Assembly: GCA_934184665.1 (NCBI GenBank)
Contig: CAKPSX010000028.1
Coordinates: 1-14,995 of the forward strand
Origin: an uncultured Clostridia bacterium
Lineage (GTDB): Bacteria > Bacillota > Clostridia > TANB77 > CAG-508
Length of the DNA stretch: 14,995 nt
Direction of reading: 5' to 3'
The notes beneath the pieces are model-generated. The model searched no databases, was not told the DNA's origin, and was given only the letters and a program-made list of their open reading frames with translations. This document shows, one piece after another, positions 12,783-14,995 of this stretch; position 1 is the stretch's first letter; each line of letters begins with the position of its first letter. The translations under genes and the position numbers were made by a program.

Positions 12783-13388
12783 ATGAGTGAACATCCAATA
12801 GAAAATCTTATGATAACTGCAATGAGCAGTATAAAAGACATGATTGATGTTAATACAATTATAGGAGAGCCAATTGAGGCAAATAATAATATAGTTATTA
12901 TTCCAATATCAAAAGTAAGTTTCGGCTTTGCAGCAGGTGGTAGTGAATTCAATGGAGAAACAATAAAAGAATATAACAGAAAAGATAAAGATGAGGAAAT
13001 TGAGTATAAATTACCATTTGGCGGTGGAGCAGGTGCAGGAGTTTCAATAAATCCTGTTGCATTTTTAGTAGTACAAGGAGAAACAGTTAAGCTAATTCCT
13101 GTTGACCATGATTCAAGTTTTGATAAATTACTTGACTATGTGCCAGATTTAATGCAGAGAATAAACGAAATGTTTTGTAAATCTATAAAACAAAAAGAAG
13201 AAAGAACACAAAATATTATAAATGAAATAAAAAGAAGAACAGCATCATATCAAAATGCTGAACCAGAAGAAAAAAGCGAAGAAGTAAAAGAGCAAGAAGA
13301 AAAGATAGAAAACAATGAAAATCAGGCTGATTATCAAAAAGAAGCAGATTTTCATGAGGCAGATGGAGAAACATTTGGAGAAAATTAA
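12783..13388 (+). CDS. ytfJ: GerW/YtfJ family sporulation protein
   Basis: 201 aa. Starts HPIENLMITAMSSIKDMIDVNTIIGEPI, the typical YtfJ lead. Then VIIPISKVSFGFAAGGSEF and the Gly-rich FGGGAGAGVSINPVAFLVVQG, both hallmark strands, and LLDYVPDLMQRI. In Bacillus subtilis YtfJ (GerW) is a spore protein needed for normal germination. Residues ~145-201 form an extra Glu/Lys/Gln-rich tail not needed for the core (usual length ~130-150). RBS GGAG 10 nt before ATG. The 81-nt gap to the DUF2953 gene could contain its own sporulation promoter, but I do not see a clear one. Its presence is the main hint that the host sporulates. Confidence 0.9.
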   Translation: MSEHPIENLMITAMSSIKDMIDVNTIIGEPIEANNNIVIIPISKVSFGFAAGGSEFNGETIKEYNRKDKDEEIEYKLPFGGGAGAGVSINPVAFLVVQGETVKLIPVDHDSSFDKLLDYVPDLMQRINEMFCKSIKQKEERTQNIINEIKRRTASYQNAEPEEKSEEVKEQEEKIENNENQADYQKEADFHEADGETFGEN

Positions 13389-13457
13389 ATTTATTCAATA
13401 AAAAATTAGTTAATTAGATATAGAATTATAAAAGAGAAATTAAAAGGGAAAGTAAAG

Positions 13458-13485
13458 AGCTACATAATTTTAAAATTATGTAGCT
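13458..13485. terminator. Bidirectional terminator (perfect palindrome)
   Basis: AGCTACATAATTTT / AAAATTATGTAGCT, 14 bp each side, no loop bases outside the pairing, flanked by A-rich 5' and T-rich 3' sequence. Lies between the convergent ytfJ and hypothetical genes. Confidence 0.8.
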
Positions 13486-13494
13486 TTAATGTTA

Positions 13495-14412
13495 CTATTT
13501 ATAAATTTCAGAACTTAACCAATAATATGAACCATTTTCAGCTTTTTTAAATGTATGTTTATATGTCTCTAATTTATCCTCATATTTTTTGTACAATTCT
13601 TTGGTTGATGTTGGATATGATGATTCACTTCCAATATCATTTGTCTCATTAGATGATGTATAAATATGTATTTTAGAATCACCTTCGTTAATATCAAGTT
13701 TTGAAGAATCAACATATATAAACTTATCATATATATATATATAATCCTGATCCTTTTCAACTTTTTGTATTTCTGAATATGTACATATACTTGTTCCTTT
13801 ACCGCCACCATCATATTCTGATAAATAATAATTATTATTTTTATAGTTTAAATCTGCGCTACAACCTTTATAATGATCTTCCCAATTATTGTTAGATTGA
13901 TTAAATATATCAACTGCTTTTTCATCTATATTTTCATATACTTTTACTATATCATGTATATAAGTTGTATCTATGATATCATTTACTTGTGTTTTAAATA
14001 CTTCTTTTACTTCACTTTCTTTATAATTTTTTAATACTATCAACATTTTTTCTATATTAGATAAAGAAGAATATGTTGTTTTAGTATCTTTATAAAAACT
14101 AGCCGGTTCTTGGTCTGTTTGCCATGCAAAGCTGAATTCGGAATCATCGCTTTTTAATACATATCCATATAATAATTTAACTAATGTATTATTGATATCC
14201 AATGTTTCATTTTCTGTATTTATATTATTATCTGGCACATTTGTGTTTTCTAAATTACTTATCTTATTATTTAGTTCTTTAAGTAAATTATCTGAATTTT
14301 TCTTATTATCATATAATCTAACAATTACGATTCCCATAATAATAATAACTATTAAAGCAATAAACAAGAATAATGTAGATAAACTTATTTTTATTTTATT
14401 TTTTTCTTCCAT
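13495..14412 (-). CDS. Single-pass membrane protein with extracellular domain (unidentified)
   Basis: 305 aa, no recognised family. Short basic N-terminus, one transmembrane helix (LFLFIALIVIIIMGIVIV, ~14-31), a coiled-coil-like stretch (NSDNLLKELNNKISNLEN, ~39-56) and an Asn-rich linker. Then come about 230 residues, probably outside the cell, with two Cys (CSADL..., GTSICTYSE) that could form a disulfide. The region around YIYIYDKFIYVDSS and the C-terminal YKHTFKKAENGSYYWLSSEIYK look beta-rich. It resembles the many orphan lipid-less anchored proteins of Clostridia. RBS AAGGAGGTGA is near-perfect, five nt from ATG, and a consensus promoter lies just upstream. Likely a single-gene unit. Confidence 0.75.
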   Translation of the reverse strand: MEEKNKIKISLSTLFLFIALIVIIIMGIVIVRLYDNKKNSDNLLKELNNKISNLENTNVPDNNINTENETLDINNTLVKLLYGYVLKSDDSEFSFAWQTDQEPASFYKDTKTTYSSLSNIEKMLIVLKNYKESEVKEVFKTQVNDIIDTTYIHDIVKVYENIDEKAVDIFNQSNNNWEDHYKGCSADLNYKNNNYYLSEYDGGGKGTSICTYSEIQKVEKDQDYIYIYDKFIYVDSSKLDINEGDSKIHIYTSSNETNDIGSESSYPTSTKELYKKYEDKLETYKHTFKKAENGSYYWLSSEIYK

Positions 14413-14438
14413 TTTTTCACCTCCTTTTATATGTATTT

Positions 14439-14467
14439 ATTATACAGGTTCAAAAAAATTTTTTCAA
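14439..14467 (-). promoter_or_regulatory. Promoter of the anchored hypothetical gene
   Basis: Reverse strand: TTGAAA (14467-14462), 17-nt spacer, TATAAT (14444-14439), 26 nt before the ATG. Good match to sigma-A. Confidence 0.65.
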
Positions 14468-14608
14468 CCACATATAAATAATAATTATTGGTTAATATTT
14501 TTTACCCCCAAATTTTAAAATCAAATAGGCTGTAGTAATATTGCAATAAAAATTAGTTAAAGATTGGTAATCTAGAATATGAATTTACATAAAAAGTTCA
14601 AAAAGGTA

Positions 14609-14637
14609 TTGCAATTTAGAAAAATAGATGGTAAAAT
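14609..14637 (+). promoter_or_regulatory. Promoter of the last gene
   Basis: TTGCAA (14609-14614), 17-nt spacer, TAAAAT (14632-14637). Predicted start ~14644, leaving a ~220-nt untranslated leader. Confidence 0.45.
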
Positions 14638-14643
14638 AGGAAC

Positions 14644-14864
14644 ATATTTCATTCAAATATTTTAAAAATCAAATTTTTAATTCGTAAAAAATAATAAAAA
14701 TCAAAAAATAAGTTATAGAAAGAGGTGATGAGCCAAAAAAGCGCAAAGCTATCTTATAAAGACTACAATAATCAAATTTAAAAAAGTACAATTTTGTGCA
14801 CCAATAAATTAAAAAATGTGCATTTTTGTATTAACATTAAAAAGAAAGAGAGGAAAAACATTTA
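14644..14864 (+). promoter_or_regulatory. Long 5' leader with possible structured element and weak terminator
   Basis: After an A/T-rich run there is a more complex stretch, about 14712-14765, containing GAGGTGATGAGCC, AAGCGCAAAGC and TATC. It can fold with an outer TTATAgA/TCTTATAA pairing and an inner GATgAGC/GCTATC stem. Near 14792-14826, GTGCAC and GTGCAT form a 6-bp hairpin followed by TTTTT, a possible weak terminator just before the RBS. The arrangement is riboswitch- or attenuator-like, but I cannot match it to a named class. The rest of 14413-14640 shows only the two promoters. Confidence 0.3.
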
Positions 14865-14995
14865 TTGAAAGAAAGCACAGAAAATAAAGCAAAAGAAGTA
14901 TTCACATATCAACAATATTTAGAGTGTGAAAAAGAAGAAATGAGCATAGGAGACAATATAGGAAATTATAAGGTAATAGGGGGCGCCAGAGATAA
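14865..14995 (+). CDS. N-terminus of an unidentified protein (partial, runs off the window)
   Basis: TTG start at 14865 with GAGAGG 11 nt upstream; 43 codons are open to the window end. The peptide begins (M)KESTENKAKEVFTYQQYLECEKEE and ends with GNYKVIGGARD. It is hydrophilic with no signal peptide, so presumably cytoplasmic. Too short to place in a family. An ATG at codon 26 is an alternative start but lacks a good RBS. Confidence 0.55.
   Translation, partial: MKESTENKAKEVFTYQQYLECEKEEMSIGDNIGNYKVIGGARD

Noticed and set aside
14726..14765. Fluoride riboswitch (GGTGATGG...CGCC pattern)
   Set aside because: GGTGATG is present but the following conserved CGCC/AACCGCC spacing does not fit, so no class was assigned.

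Overview
The window comes from a very AT-rich, low-GC Gram-positive chromosome, most likely an endospore-forming member of the Clostridia. The basis is strong Shine-Dalgarno sites, TTGnnn-N17-TAnnnT promoters, A/T-ending codons, a GerW/YtfJ-type sporulation gene, a plsY-gpsA pair, a DUF1540 protein and a recX-scpA pair. The sequence does not fix a species.

Region 1 (about 1-4620) is an accessory island. It holds two paralogous membrane-anchored proteins with an FGE-sulfatase/C-type-lectin-like ectodomain (189-1373 and 3084-4334). Their last ~49 codons are GC-rich and hypervariable. When the two tails are aligned, most amino-acid replacements change codon positions 1 and 2 and leave a third-position C or T untouched. 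This is the imprint expected from adenine mutagenesis of AAC/AAT codons by a diversity-generating retroelement (DGR). No reverse transcriptase or template repeat is visible, so they would have to lie elsewhere. The first copy has lost its 5' end (start codon, RBS and promoter) next to a terminator. The second is intact and sits behind a promoter-leader-terminator arrangement. Between them lies a type III (RNA-protein) toxin-antitoxin locus: a good promoter, three imperfect repeats (ToxI-like RNA), an attenuating hairpin and a ToxN/AbiQ-family endoribonuclease (2110-2658). Debris includes a dTDP-glucose 4,6-dehydratase fragment, twin hairpins behind a consensus promoter, and a possible insertion-sequence end.

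Region 2 (about 4620-9000) is housekeeping: der (ribosome assembly GTPase), plsY and gpsA (glycerol-3-phosphate synthesis and its first acylation), a zinc-ribbon protein with an acidic tail, and dtd (D-aminoacyl-tRNA deacylase).

Region 3 (about 8980-10740) holds small genes on both strands: a conserved hypothetical (-), a DUF1540 Cys-rich protein (+), smpB (-, trans-translation) and a secreted/anchored Asn-rich protein (-).

Region 4 (10869-13388) is a recX-scpA-DUF2953-ytfJ/gerW cluster; scpB, usual after scpA, is not there. It ends at a perfect bidirectional hairpin facing a membrane-anchored hypothetical (13495-14412, -). After a ~450-nt leader/promoter region, an unidentified gene begins with TTG and runs off the end.
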